From the NCBI GenBank assembly GCA_047967505.1, contig CM106538.1: DNA of 64,000 bases. One strand, written 5' to 3'. Made by a program: the position numbers and the translations under genes. Positions 30,345 through 42,365 of this stretch are shown in pieces (within the stretch, counting starts at the first letter, position 1; the number at the start of each line of letters is the position of its first letter). Below the pieces are notes generated by a model, which saw nothing but the letters and a program-made list of their open reading frames with translations, did not search any database and was not told where the DNA came from. The DNA is from Dipteris shenzhenensis. Lineage: Eukaryota; Polypodiophyta; Polypodiopsida; Gleicheniales.

Positions 30345-31700
30345 TTGGCATGTAATTACATTCACGGGTTATGATAATATGCTTGCCGGTCCTAGACTTT
30401 GATGGTCGATCCCAATAATGTTGATTGGGACATCAAGCTTAGCCTCATTTTGTTGTGGGACCTTATTTTTCATGGGGCAATCCATACAGGCATGTCCAAT
30501 GCCACAATCTCTATAGAGTGGTTGAAAAGTAGTAAGGCTACCACGATGAGGACACTATGTGATCTGATGATTCTCTCCAAATAGCAGCACTTGATTGGCA
30601 CTCGATATTTGTTGGGCCAAACTTGATTTACATAGACAGGTATTAAACCTTCCGCTCCTTCCACATAGTACACTGGGTACTCAACTTCATACTCGAATTG
30701 CGAATCCACCTCCTCCGGCTTGAAGTTGTTGTATTGGAGCCATCAGAGGAGTTGGATTTGGTGCTCATGGATATGGTCATGGATTTGTATTCCTGAGTAA
30801 TTGTGGGACTTGGGTCTGAACAGGAACATGATTCAGTCTTGGAGCTGGGGGTGCTTGTGAAAGATGCAACTATTTTCATCATCCCCACCGACTATGTAGA
30901 TGTGACACCACCACCTTGGTGGTGGATTGGCTTGTGCATTTATCATGGCTCTTAGGAGGAGGCATTCATTTGTTATATGATTGGCCATGCAGTGTGGACA
31001 CCATACATTTTCTCGCCGTGGATAAGTCTGAGGTAGCAGCTAAGACATGTGAAGCTTTTGTTCCATGACCTGCATCATTTCTTCTCTTAGCTTCATGGTC
31101 ATGGCCTCTAGGCGATCTTCATTATATCTTTCTATAGTGGACTTGGATTTTTCCTTTTTAGAGCGCTTATCTCATGCATTGGCTCTTCCATCATCACTGC
31201 TGGTGTCAAAGTCTATCATGCCATCCTCGATGTCAATGGTTGTCGCATGAGCAGCACTGAATGTTTCGTAACTGCTAATCTTTTTTATGTCTTTACAGAT
31301 TTTCTTCCTTAGGCTTGCAATGAACCAGGCCGTGAGGTACTTATCATTGGGGTGTGGTTCACATTTGGCAATTAAGCATTTCATCTTGCCCAGGTACGTG
31401 CGTACATCTTCTCTCGCTGACCCTGTTTGAGCTTTCTTAATTGGAGAGTGGAATCATCTTGTAGTCTCTTCATTTGAAAGTGCCTCTTGAATTCAGTTTG
31501 TAGCAGGTCCTATATGGCTCTTTCTTCCACTAGGAGATCTAAGTACCATTCTGAGGCTTCATCGGTTAAGCATGCGACCTTGGTTTCATGGGGATTTATC
31601 TCCTCCAGCTCGGCATGCAGCATCAAAATGCCAGAGGAATCTTATTGGATCACCCCATCCATTGTATTTGGAAAGTTGGAGTTTGCCCAAGGGTTGCCTA
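30345..31700 (-). pseudogene. Gypsy-type gag remnant
   Basis: On the minus strand, decayed text gives F-L-W-H-F-D-A-A (near 31640), P-H-P-N-D-K-Y-L-T-A-W-F-I-A-S-L-R-K-K-I (near 31360-31290) typical of gypsy gag, then V-W-C-P-H-C-M-A-N-H-I-T-N-E-C (near 31020-30970), a zinc-knuckle-like CCHC. More open text follows to about 30470 (V-Y-V-N-Q-V-W-P-N-K-Y). Several stops and frame changes are present. Confidence 0.65.
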
Positions 31701-32389
31701 CCTTGATTGTTATTATTGTGGCCAAAATTGTTGCGAGGGTTAAAGAAACTGTCGACATATGCCTCCTGGTCAATGTCACCATCATCGCGACGACAATCCC
31801 CTTTTTGTGTCTTGGAGGAGTCAAAGGGATTGGCTGAATTTCAAGGGGAGAATTTGGAGCAGAGGGTTGTCGAGGGCATTGGCCAGAGCATAGCTGCATG
31901 CAGATTTGTCAAGAGGTGGAGCGGGTGCCTCTTTCACAAATGCGGGTGTTGATGTAGGTGTGTTAGGGAGGTTAGAGATGCACTAGTGTGGTAGGAACCA
32001 TTGTGTTAATAATGTGCCTAGGATGGTCCCATGTGAGTACGAAAATGTGCATGTGTAGACGAATCATCAATCGGAGGTCATGGTGGAAATTTATGAGCAA
32101 ATTAGTGCAAAAGGGGACCCACACAGGGATACAAATCAACAAGTGCTAGGGATGATGAAATGGGGTAAAATGGACTGAAAAAATGCCCTGTAGTGTGATG
32201 TTTCCATGTGCAAAACAACGGTTCAAATTGGGTTCAATTCAACCGCCAAAAACAAGTGAGTTATGGAGGGTCAAATGTGGGTCAAAATGAGGCCTTTTTT
32301 TGGGATGGGGGGATCCTTTGGCCAAAAGTGTGGTGTGAATGGGCCTAATATTTGAGGGAACTGGACTAGGGTAGTCAAACTGGCTAGTT

Positions 32390-32720
32390 ACCCTAAGTAT
32401 CCAGTTACTTTAACTAGCCAATTACTATAATTATTGGTTAGAGTAACTATTAGTTAGAGTAGCCGTTAGTTAGAGTAACTGTCTATTATTGTAACCTAAC
32501 TTAGTCTAACCTAACCTATCTATCAGTTACACTAACCTAATGACAACTAAGCTAGTTAACCTAACCTAATAGCAATTAGCCTAACCTAGCAATAGTTAAT
32601 CTAGCCTAGTAGCAGTTAACCTAACTAGTGGCAATTAACCTAGCTAGTGGCAGTTAACCTAATCTAGTGGCAATTAACTTCACTAGAGTTAGTGGTTAGG
32701 TTAGGGTTAACACCTCTCTT
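32390..32720. repeat. Degenerate (TTAACCTAACCTAGTGGCA)n repeat
   Basis: About a dozen imperfect units built around gttaacctaacctagtggcaatt in a 330-bp stretch, ending in ggttaggttagggttaac. The core resembles telomere-like heptamers but is not an ordered TTTAGGG array. Confidence 0.75.
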
Positions 32721-33534
32721 TTTTTTAAAGGTGTGTGGTTTTGGAGGGAGTGGTGGTTGTTGGTGGGTGGGTGGATGGCTAGGTTATCGCTACGAGAAGC
32801 ACTAGAAGCAATTCGACGATGAGGATGGGAGTAGGATGGTGGTCAATGGAGAGGGATGAGGGTCTTCGATAGGGCTCAAAATGAGAAAGAGGATCGAGGC
32901 TAGATGTGAAAGAAGAAGAATGAGGGGATGGAGTGGGTTTTTATAGGAATGGAGGAGGGAGGGGTTTAGGGTTTGGTATAAACCCTAGAACATTCCCGTA
33001 CCATGACTTTTGATGGTTTGCTCGGATCGCTCTTCTATAAAAAGGTAAAATGCTTGAAATTGTGAGCTCTATAGATTGGTGTCCATTAGATAACCTGATT
33101 TTTTCTTCAAGTGGTTTCTTTTTTAGAAATAAAATTTTTATAAAGATAATAACCCAAGGTTGATGCTTGGGTTTGATACTTTTGGAAAAATTTTCACTCT
33201 CCTAGCCCTTGAGTAATATGACTGTGATAGTTCGAGGTAGTTTGCCCTTTACACATACTTGTGTATGCTTACTCATTACTTAAAATGCTAGTCTCCTCGG
33301 CAACAGTGCCAAATGTTATCTTTTCCATGGCTTTCATAGGAAGAGTAGGGTATTCTTAGCATGCGGGGTTCCAAGGCTTTTTGTCACCTACAGATATATC
33401 AGTGTCATTGGACCTTGGGTCGTATTCCAATGAAAGATGTAAGCTTAAATGTGGTAAGGAAACATCCCGCATGTTTGTATGAAAGGAACATGCATCATCA
33501 TGGTTGGGGTGATGAAGGCTTTTGCCTCCACTGG

Positions 33535-33705
33535 GGGTTTAAAGGTTTAGAAAGAGTTTAAGGGTTAGACGAAGGTTCAAGGTTTAGAAGAGGTTCTAGG
33601 GTTTAGAAGGGGTTTCAGGATTTAGAGAGGTTCCAAGGTTCAAAAGGAGTTTAACGGTTAGAAGAAGGATCCAAGGTTCAGAGTAGAATATAAGGCAAAG
33701 CATCC
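33535..33705. repeat. Degenerate (GGTTTAGAAG)n repeat
   Basis: About 12 loose units of the form aggtttagaag / agggtttagaag / aaggttcaagg. Several contain ggtttag, a rotation of the plant telomere heptamer TTTAGGG. It could be degenerate interstitial telomere-like sequence or a simple minisatellite. Confidence 0.55.
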
Positions 33706-33789
33706 GTTCCTTATAGATCATGGAGGTCAAAGGTTAAGGGACTAAGGGTTTAGGGGGAGCATAGGAGTGGGAGATGAAGAAGGTGTAAG

Positions 33790-33960
33790 TGAGAGTGCTC
33801 TCAACGAAAGCAAGAACGGAAGAGGGAGAGAGAGAAATAGAGAGCCACACAAGTTTTGGTGGGTGCAGAACCACCCTAATCTTCTTTTTCATTCATTTAT
33901 ATATGTGTTTGAGTATTGTACATAACCGGGGTAAAGGCACAGTGACCTTTAACCCCCACA
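33790..33960 (-). repeat. 3' LTR of copia C
   Basis: 171 bp, next to a minus-strand purine tract (aagtgggaggt). It pairs with 38312-38482 and differs at few positions. Confidence 0.93.
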
Positions 33961-34013
33961 ACCTCCCACTTAAAAGACAATATGCCTTTAAGGGAGAACA
34001 ACCAGTGAGCATA

Positions 34014-35174
34014 CTATCCAATACCCATCAATACACGACAATACTCAAACTGCTGACTAGGTAGACTCTTCGTCAGCATATCTGTAGGGTTATCATCTGT
34101 ATGAACCTTGACAAGCTCTAGGCGCTTGTCCTCAAGTACCTCCCTGATGAAATGGTACCTGACCTCAATGTGTTTGGTCTTTGCATGAAAGACCGGATTC
34201 CGTGCTAGCTGAATAGCACTCATGGAATCACTATGCAATGTCGGTACACTTGTATGAATCCCCAAATCTCCCACTAGCCGATCAAGCCATATAGCCTCCT
34301 TGCAACCCTCTGTGGCTGCAACATACTCAGCCTCTGTGGTAGACAAAGCAATGCACTTCTGTGCGCGAGACATCCATGACACTGCACCACCTGCAAAGGT
34401 GAACACATAACCAGAAGTGGATCTCCTACTATCCACATGCCTTGCATAGTCTGAATCTGTGTACCCAAGTACACGCATGTCTCCTCTACCAAAGTAGATG
34501 CACATCTCCTTGGTACCCTTCATGTACCTCATGATGCACTTAACTACCTCCCAATGCCTCTTTCCTAAATTAGCCATATACCGGCTAACAACTCCCACTG
34601 CAAATGCAATGTCTGGTCTAGTAGCTATCATAGCATACATAAGACTCCCAACTGCTGATGCATAAGGAACCTTGGCCATCATGGCCCTTTCCTCATCTAA
34701 TTTGGGACTATCTATATGACTCAGTTTCACATATGGAGGCAATGGAGTACTCACTGCCTCCCCCCCCTCCATATTGAAACGCTGCAATACTTTTGTAACA
34801 TACTCTTTTTGTGAAAGCCAAAGGAGTTTCCTACTCCGATCACGCGTGATGCGCATACCAAGAATATGACCTGCAAATCCCAAATCCTTCATATCAAAGG
34901 CCTCATGCAACTTGGCCTTTAATGCATCTAGCTCATAAGTATTCTTGCTAGCCAATAGAATATCATCCACATATAGTGCCAAGATTATCAGGCTATTATC
35001 CTTAGCCCTTTTAGTGTAGAGGCAGTGATCAATTTCACTCCTTCTAAAACCCTGGGACTGAATGAAAGCATCAAACTTCTGATACCATTCTCTAGGCGCT
35101 TGCTTAAGACCATAGAGACTCTTCTTCAGCTTGCAAACTAAATGCTCTTTGCCCTTTTCTTTAAAGACAACCAA
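34014..35174 (-). pseudogene. Copia C reverse transcriptase (second half) and RNase H
   Basis: This is an uninterrupted frame of ~380 codons starting inside RT: K-G-K-E-H-L-V-C-K-L-K-K-S-L-Y-G-L-K-Q, then L-A-L-Y-V-D-D-I-L-L-A (active site), the R-P-D-I-A-F-A-V-G block, Y-T-D-S-D-Y-A and S-T-T-E-A-E-Y-V-A-A of RNase H, and a normal stop. The upstream third of RT is missing. The apparent first Met comes from sequence at the deletion junction and is not a natural start. Confidence 0.93.
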
Positions 35175-35195
35175 GGACAGCCATTTCTGAAATAC

Positions 35196-35507
35196 CTAGA
35201 ACACATCACTCTTCCGAGCCATAGCATATGCCCACACTTTCCTAGTTGCATCATCAATGAATGTCACATAGTATTCAGCCCTGCCTAATGACCGTGTAGG
35301 CATGGGACCACATACGTCTGAATGCACCAAGTCAAGCTTTTCAAACTCTTTCTTTCCCCTTCTTTTATGGGCTGATTTAGTCTGCTTCCCATAGAGACAA
35401 TGCTCACAAAATTCAAAATCAGAGAAACTCAAATGCGGTACATAACCCAAATGGCATAAGAGTTTCATTCCATTCTGGCTCATGTGCCCCAACCTGTAAT
35501 GCAACAA
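35196..35507 (-). pseudogene. Copia C GAG-pre-integrase and start of integrase
   Basis: L-H-Y-R-L-G-H-M-S-Q-N-G-M-K (GAG-pre-integrase), then C-x-x-C-L-Y-G-K-Q-T and V-H-S-D-V-C-G-P-M-P with the first integrase Asp, and F-I-D-D-A-T-R-K-V-W. It is cut a few residues later by the deletion that joins it to RT; the remaining D-35-E residues are lost. Confidence 0.92.
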
Positions 35508-35519
35508 AGAAGTGCTTGG

Positions 35520-36846
35520 CTACTCAGTTATTGCAACAACATGATCAAATACCTGTGATACATGTAAGGGATACAAAGTCCCACACTTGGCACCCCTGGC
35601 CAAAAGCATAGAGCCCTTTTGAATTTTCCAACTCTGAAAGCCAAAAGTGGTGTGAAAACCAGCATCATCTAGCTGACCCACTGAAATAAGACTCTTGGTC
35701 AACTTAGGCACATGTCTCACATGTTTCAAAATAAATTCAGACCCATTTGCAAAAGAAAACTTTATGTCACCTACTCCCACTATGTCACATGCATAGTCAT
35801 TTCCAAGATGCACACAACCTGTCTTTCCACTGTCATAAGTGGAGAACCATTCCCTATGGGGAGTAACATGGAATGAAGCACCAGAATCCAAAATCCAATC
35901 CTGGGAATATGCATCATCTGAAGTGGTAAGCAACTCTACAGATAAACTAGACATGAAGAGAATGTCATTGTCACTATCATGTGTGACTACATTGATCTCC
36001 TCAATCTTCACTTTTCCTTTGTCCTCCCTTGAGATCTCTTCCTTTTGATTTGCACCCCAATTTGCATTCTTTTTCTTATCCTTTTGCTCTCTTTTCAACT
36101 TGTAGTAATCCTTTTTCATATGGCCCTTCTTGCCACAGTGGTAACACTCAATGTTCTGTGCCCTGGATTTGCTACGAGACTTCCCTCTTTCTTGGGACTT
36201 CCCCCTGAACTATGATCTGCCCCTTTGCACATTTAAGGCTGCATCCTGCTTGTTGCCGTCCATAGACTTCTGTCTAATCTCCTCGGCCAACAAGCTATCC
36301 ACAACATCATCAAATTTCAGTACTCCACTAGGTGCAGAGTTACTGACAGCTGTACGGAAGGTATCCCATGAGGATGGCAATGAACATAAGAGAAATATTG
36401 CCTTAGTCTCCGCATCAAAATTCATCTTCTGAGCCTGAAGCTGGCTGAAAATAATATTGAATTCATTCAAGTGAGAAGCAATGGAGACCCCTTCCTTCAT
36501 CTGTAGCTCAAACAACCTCTTCATGAGGTAAACTTTATTAGACGCAGTTTCCTTTTCATAAGTGGCACACAGTTTCTTCCACAAATCTTTCGTAGTCTGC
36601 TCATTTACTACTGTGAAATAAACTGACTCTGCAAGATGAAGTCTAATAGTAGATTTTGCTAATGCATCCAACTCATTCCAATCATCCTCAGGCATATTTG
36701 TAGGCTTAGCTTCAATCCCTGCCAAGGGTTTAATCTACTTCTTTTGAATAAGCACATCCCTTATTTGTTCTTTCCACAAGAAAAGTTTGTCCCATTAAAC
36801 TTTTTAATGCTGAAAAACTCCTTTTCAAACATGGAAGAGGATGCCA
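35520..36846 (-). pseudogene. Copia C gag, zinc knuckle and protease
   Basis: Same architecture as copia B but more damaged: TAG codons replace CAG near 36735 and 36212, and a one-base deletion lies near 36780. In the zinc knuckle the last Cys is Tyr (M-K-K-D-Y-Y-K-L near 36110). Protease W-I-L-D-S-G-A-S-F-H-V-T-P-H is intact. The frame from 36119 to 35520 is open. Confidence 0.92.
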
Positions 36847-36849
36847 TGA

Positions 36850-38293
36850 TGCAAATAAAGCAAAATCCCAAATGCTAGTGCCTATAAGAGAGAATCACAC
36901 CAAATACCAGGTGCACCCAAATGTGTATGCCACAATAGAGTGAAATATCACCAAAACTCAAAGCTCAAAGCATCAAAAGATGCATTTGACTCATGTGCAT
37001 ATACTATGCATCCATATGAGCAAATCTGGCCCAAAAGAAAATGCCAACTGCAATGGCAATCCAAAATGCCAATAAGTGCCAAATGACTCAAGCATAAACA
37101 CCGTCCACTAGCATATGCATCAATAATATCTCATCCAAGAGAGCATAGCACTATCAGTGCATCACCTGCAATGTGTCAAAGCTGTCCCTCAGCATAAAAT
37201 AGCATCCATGTGCAAAGCGTCCATAAAAAAAATAGCATCCCATAAGGCAATTCGGGCCCATCAGCGCATCCAATAAGGACCGCAATGCATCCAAATGACC
37301 TATAAATCATCCACTGCAACCCAATGCACAACAGGAATGAGCGCACACTACTCACTACAACCAGAGTGATCTACATAAGGTATGCTCAAGAAATCATGGT
37401 CCCACAGTAATGACCGCTACTGAAAATAGAACCTGAGATGCCTCAAAACATGGGCACCATTGCATAATCGAACTCAGCAAGAAAATCTGCAAATATCTCT
37501 CTTTTGCCGAAACTCCAAAATCCCAACCGATGAGTGAGAAATGGGAGTCAACACTTATCCATTGCCATGTGGCATAAATCTAAGGTTTCAAAACCTTAGA
37601 ATGAAAAATGCATAACAGAGAGACAAAATCGAATACACAGAGATCTATAACTCTGAAAATACTCCATCAAATCGCGCAAGAACTAATAGGTAGGGGTTTT
37701 TGGGCATCCGGAACGCAACGGGATAGACGGTTTTGGAAACTGTGGTCTCAATCACTGGGTCCAACACACGGGCTGAAAAAAGTTTTTTGAAATAGAGCTG
37801 TTTGTAAACTCCATCGGAGTGCGAATTATGAGCAACATAGAAGTTTTAGGACCTCCTGAGTCCACCGGAATTGACAGATCTGCAAATGGTTGCTCCAAAC
37901 TTGAGTTCCAACACCTAGGCAGAAAAAGGCAGAAATTGACTCAGTGAGTCAGAAATCCAATGAAATGATCCCAGATTCAAGAATGAAGGTGTTTCCAAGC
38001 TCCTGAAGTGAAGTGGACACTAAAAGCAAGCAATAGTTGCCTCTACAAGTTAATACGAAGTCTCTGTCATCAAACGGAACAGGGAAAAGCTCAAAAAACG
38101 ACTTTTTCTTTGAAAACACTTAACAGGCTCTCAAAACCACTTTGCAAAGCCAAAGTGACTTTTCCAAAGATTTCTCCAAGGTCTCTGCACACTCGGATGC
38201 AAGTAAAGTCACCCACAAAGCTTCCCACAGAGCTTCTCCTTCCTCCCACAAAGCTGCTGACTTCAAGCATTCACGCACGCTCAGCTAGATCAC
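36850..38293 (-). other. Untranslated leader of copia C
   Basis: Homologous to the leader of copia B. Small open frames here are not conserved between the two copies. Confidence 0.8.
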
Positions 38294-38311
38294 CCAGGCT
38301 CTAATACCAGT
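38294..38311 (-). promoter_or_regulatory. Primer binding site of copia C
   Basis: The minus strand reads ACTGGTATTAGAGCCTGG, the initiator-Met tRNA site with one C-to-T change relative to copia B. Confidence 0.9.
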
Positions 38312-38482
38312 TGAGAGTGCTCTCAATGGAAGCAAGAACAGAAGAGGGAGAGAGAGAAACAGAGAGCCACACATGTTTTGGTGGGTGTAGAACCACCCTA
38401 ATCTTCTTTTTCATTAATTTATATATGTGTTTGAGTATTGTACATAACCGGGGTAAAGGCACAGTGACCTTTAACCCCCACA
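38312..38482 (-). repeat. 5' LTR of copia C
   Basis: 171 bp; the gtaag target duplication follows directly. Confidence 0.93.
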
Positions 38483-38487
38483 GTAAG

Positions 38488-39060
38488 AGCATGGGAGAGG
38501 AGTAGAGAGGAGGAGGGAGGAGGAGAGGGAGGAGGATGCCTTTCCATTTAACCATAAGGCTTGGAGATACAACTAGAGCAAATGTAGTGTTTGATGGTGA
38601 ATCAAAGGGGACCTGATTTATGACTTGAACTATTTGGCTCTAAGAGTTGTGGGGAGGAGGGCTTATTAGGGGCAAGATCAACCTCAAAATGTGATTAGTG
38701 CAAGGGGGGAAAAGGGTGGGGATTTTTGGGATCCCAAAGGGCAAGGTTTTGGGGGGGAAATTGAAGTAAGAAAGCATTCTCCTATTATGCTATGCTCCGT
38801 TCCACCACCAAGAATCTAATCTACTCTTCTTCTCCATCTTCTCCAAGGCTGCTCAATTTATCTAAGGTTCTATTCTATCCTCTCTAAGGCCTTTTTATCC
38901 TCTCCACAATCTTGTCTATAAGCTGCTCTCTGCTCTCTTGTTGTTGTTGGTTGCCCACAACTACCTTCTTTTGGAATTGAACTCAATTTTAGGTGTTGAT
39001 GTCGTCTATGGAGATGTCATAGTAGCTAGTTTATGCTATACTTCATAAGAGTTTTGGTTT
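38488..39060. other. Spacer between copia C and copia D
   Basis: GA-rich text at 38490-38540, then unremarkable AT-rich sequence. No gene is recognised. It continues the host or older repeat interrupted by copia C. Confidence 0.55.
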
Positions 39061-39064
39061 TCAA

Positions 39065-42000
39065 CCTTGTAGATGACACCATCATTGTTTTAGATCATGA
39101 CTTTCTGCTGGTTGTTGCATGTAGACTTCCTCGTGTAGATAACCATTGAGAAAAGCATTTTTGACATTGAGCTGATACATATTTCATATGCTGAGTGTCG
39201 CTAGTGATATCAAGAACCATATGGAATCCATCTTTGCTACTGGAGCATAAATCTCATCATAATCACGACCATATTGCTGTACGAATCCTTTTGCAACTAG
39301 TCTAGCATTGCATCTTTCAATGCTTCCATTTGGATTATACTTCACTTTGTATACCCATTTGTTTGCTATGGCCTTCTTTCTTGATGGAAGGTCGCATAAT
39401 TCCCAAGTATTATTCTTGTACAAATCTTCCATTTCTTCGTTCATAGCAGTTTGCCATTTTAGCTTGTCAACTGCGTCTTTGAAGTACACTGGCCCTTCTG
39501 TAGCCATGACGGTAGTCATAAGAGCGTAATTGGTGGTTTCAACCTGAATTGCTTTGCCTTTTGGAGCATATGTCAATCTAGCTGGAGGTCTACTTTCCCT
39601 AGTAGACTGCCTGAGTTGCTATGGTTCTTCTTGGGGTGCTTCTGGCAATTCTTTGTATTCATCAACATTTTTTGTAGATGACTGTGTAATCGGTGCATCT
39701 ATCTCCTATGTATTTGAGGTTTTCCATTCTGATTCCTCATCAAAGATTACATCTCTGGAGATAATGACCTTTCGGTTGATGGGATCATACAACTTGTATG
39801 TTTTGCTTTCTTCACTGTAGCCAACCATGATGCATTTGCATGACTTTGCATTTAATTTTCTGTGATGATCATCATGTATGTGGGCATATGCTATGTAACC
39901 AAATATATGGAGATGCCCAATGGGTGGCTTGTCCTACCTTGAATTGGATCGGTAGGGAGCCAATTAAGCAAGTAGTTTGTAGTGGCTATTGCTTTTGCCC
40001 AATACTAATTCGGAAGATGCTTCTCACTGAGCATTGCTCTAGCATTGTTTGCTAAAATACCATTCTTCCTTTCAGCTCTTGCATTCTACTGAGGAGTATC
40101 TGCACAAGTGAGTTGTCTTCGAATGTCGTGACTTCTGTAAAAAGTTCATGAATGCTGAAGACATGTGAATATTCACCTCCTCTATCTAATCTCATGACTT
40201 TGATCTTTCTTCCTGTCTGATTTTCTACCATGGCTTTGAATTCTTGAAATCTGGAAAAGACTTCAGATTTGTCTTTTAGAAAGTAGACCCAACAATATTT
40301 GTTCTAGTCATCGATGAAAGTAAAGTAGTAAAGTGAAGCATTGATGCTACGGGTTTGGGCATAACCCCATACATCAGTATGTATCAAATCAAGAATACCT
40401 CATGCTCGAAAGGTGCTTCTGCCAAAGTTGGTTCACTTTTGTTTGCCAAAGCAACATGCTTCACAAACTTTTCCAAGAAACTAAAGTTTTGGAATTCCAT
40501 TTGCCATATTTTGATTCTTCAGCTCTATCACGCTTTTAAAATTAACATGTCCATATCTCTTGTGCCATTTTGCGGATAGTGGCATTTGTTGCGGTTGAGC
40601 TTACATGGCATGCAAATCTGGTACTGTTGCTAGCTTTCTGAACAAGCGTCCTTCCTTGACTGATTTTCCTACTAGCTGATATCCTCTGGATTTGTCTCTA
40701 ATAGTTCATTCATCTCCATCAAAGATGACTCGGTAGTTGTGTTCCGTCATTTGACCTACTGACAAAAGGTTCTCTCTAAGCTTCAGAACATAGAGTACAT
40801 CTTTCACCAATCCTTTTGTACTAGTGAAATTAATCATAGGGACAATGCCTTTCCCTTGAACTAGATGCGGTGTCTTATCTGTTGTGTAGATGACATTTTT
40901 CTGACCTTCTAATGGTTTCATCTTTGTCAACCATTCCTAATGCTTTGTCATATGTGATGATGCACCGCTATCGATGTACCAAGGATCTTGATCTACTAGG
41001 TTGACTTGATAGCTGAAAATCCTCTTTTGAATTGCAATTTGTGTCAAGATACACTGTATTAGTCTTCTGCATTTCCTTGCTTTTGCAAGAAACATGTTCT
41101 CAGGTTCATTTGCATAATGACTATGAGTAGAATGTCCACCACGATGATTTCCTCTTCCTTAGAAATTCCCTCAATTGCTACTGGATTGAATGCCTTGATT
41201 GTACTGCATCTTGTGGTGGCAATCTTTTTCATGGTGTCCAAACTTATTGACAGTAGTTGCACCGAATGTTTGACATGATGGTGGACGCATTCCCTCGTCC
41301 TTGGAATCATCCTCGATTGGAGTGATTTCTTCTTTGCTGATGCTAATGTTGCTGAGGATGATGATGATGCTGATTCCGACCTTGATGTTGATTTTGTTGT
41401 TGCTAATGATGACCACTTTGCTGGAATGATCTACCTCTAACTCTGCCTTTGCCTCTACTTCTATCTAAAGCTGTGAATGCTGGAATGACCTTTACGTGCA
41501 TGAATGGGTTGAGTCCTAATTTCTTTACCAAGTAAAACTGATCTTCTAGTGTCAAAATTTGCCATAAAGGACGGCAACACTCTGGACTAAATTCTCGTAT
41601 CCCTTTCCTAGTCCATTCAGGATGACTTTGAACCATTTCTGCTGGATTCATGGTCTCTCATGCTACTGCGAGTTGATTGTTGTAATCCTTGATCTTGAGT
41701 ACATAAGCATGACTGGTTTCGCTGCTGTTGTGAAAACTCTGTCCCTTTCCCAGTCCATTTAGGATGACTTGAACCATTTCTACTAGATTCATGGTCTATC
41801 CTGCTGCTGTGAGTTGATTGTTGTAATCCTTGATCCTAAGTACATAAGCATGACCGGTTTCGCTGCTGTTGTGGAGACTCTAGTTGATTCGTTTTCTCAA
41901 TGTGAGAATCTTGGAAGTATTCTTGGACTTCTAGGGAGCTGCAAACATATCCCATGCTTCTTTTGATTTCTTGACTGTGTTGAGCTATCCTAGCATGACA

Positions 42001-42110
42001 TCTTGCACATTCTACTTGATCAGATGATTTGCATACTTGTCTCACATTTATCTTGCCTCTTGCTATGTCAAGGATACATCTAGTCACATAGTTTCTCATG
42101 CCATCTCATG
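39065..42110 (-). pseudogene. Copia element D gag-pol remnant (different family)
   Basis: On the minus strand from right to left: gag fragments (42100-41400) with a zinc-knuckle area near 41230; a protease-linked segment (G-I-V-P-M-I-N-F and L-R-E-N-L-L-S-V-G-Q-M near 40790-40740); heavily broken integrase (40600-39900); and the RT start W-Q-T-A-M-N-E-E-M-x-x-L, W-V-Y-K-V-K-Y, L-V-A-K-G-F, Y-D-E-I-Y-A-P-V-A-K (39450-39210), then L-N-V-K-N-A-F-L-N-G-Y-L-H-E-E-V-Y (39170-39110). It stops there, so YVDD and RNase H are missing. No LTRs were found. Confidence 0.82.
41601..41890. repeat. Imperfect ~142-bp tandem duplication in copia D gag
   Basis: The text from ccctttcctagtccattc (41601) recurs from ccctttcccagtccattt (41743), including gttgattgttgtaatccttgat in both copies. 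The period is about 142 bp, with several substitutions. This duplicates part of gag. Confidence 0.85.
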
Positions 42111-42365
42111 GTGGTAACACATATCATCTCATGGTGGTCAAGGATAAATCTATGGCTAGGATCTCATGCTAGCAAAGGTGCCCAAGGGTCAAGGTTTACA
42201 AAAATGGGATAGACCAAACACATATCACATGGCCTACATCATATGGTGACCAAAGGTGATTTACAAAAGACAAAACACATAACATTCTTTTTGGAGTACT
42301 ACTCCAGGCAGGGAACCTCAAAATTTGACCAAGTGATGATAAACAAAATTTCAAAGTCAAAGTGC

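Larger units (their letters stand above)
31701..33784. other. Non-coding repeat-rich region between gypsy remnant and copia C
   Basis: No gene is supported. It contains two low-complexity regions listed separately (32390-32720 and 33535-33700) and text resembling retroelement leaders. Confidence 0.6.
33790..38482 (-). mobile_element. Copia element C, complete with target site duplication
   Basis: 171-bp LTRs at both ends (33790-33960 and 38312-38482), flanked by the direct repeat gtaag (33785-33789 and 38483-38487). Minus orientation: 5' LTR right, primer site 38311-38294, leader, gag/protease, partial integrase, RT/RNase H, polypurine tract, 3' LTR left. An internal deletion at about 35175-35195 removes most of the integrase and the first part of RT, so the element is 4.7 kb and cannot transpose autonomously. 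Confidence 0.95.
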
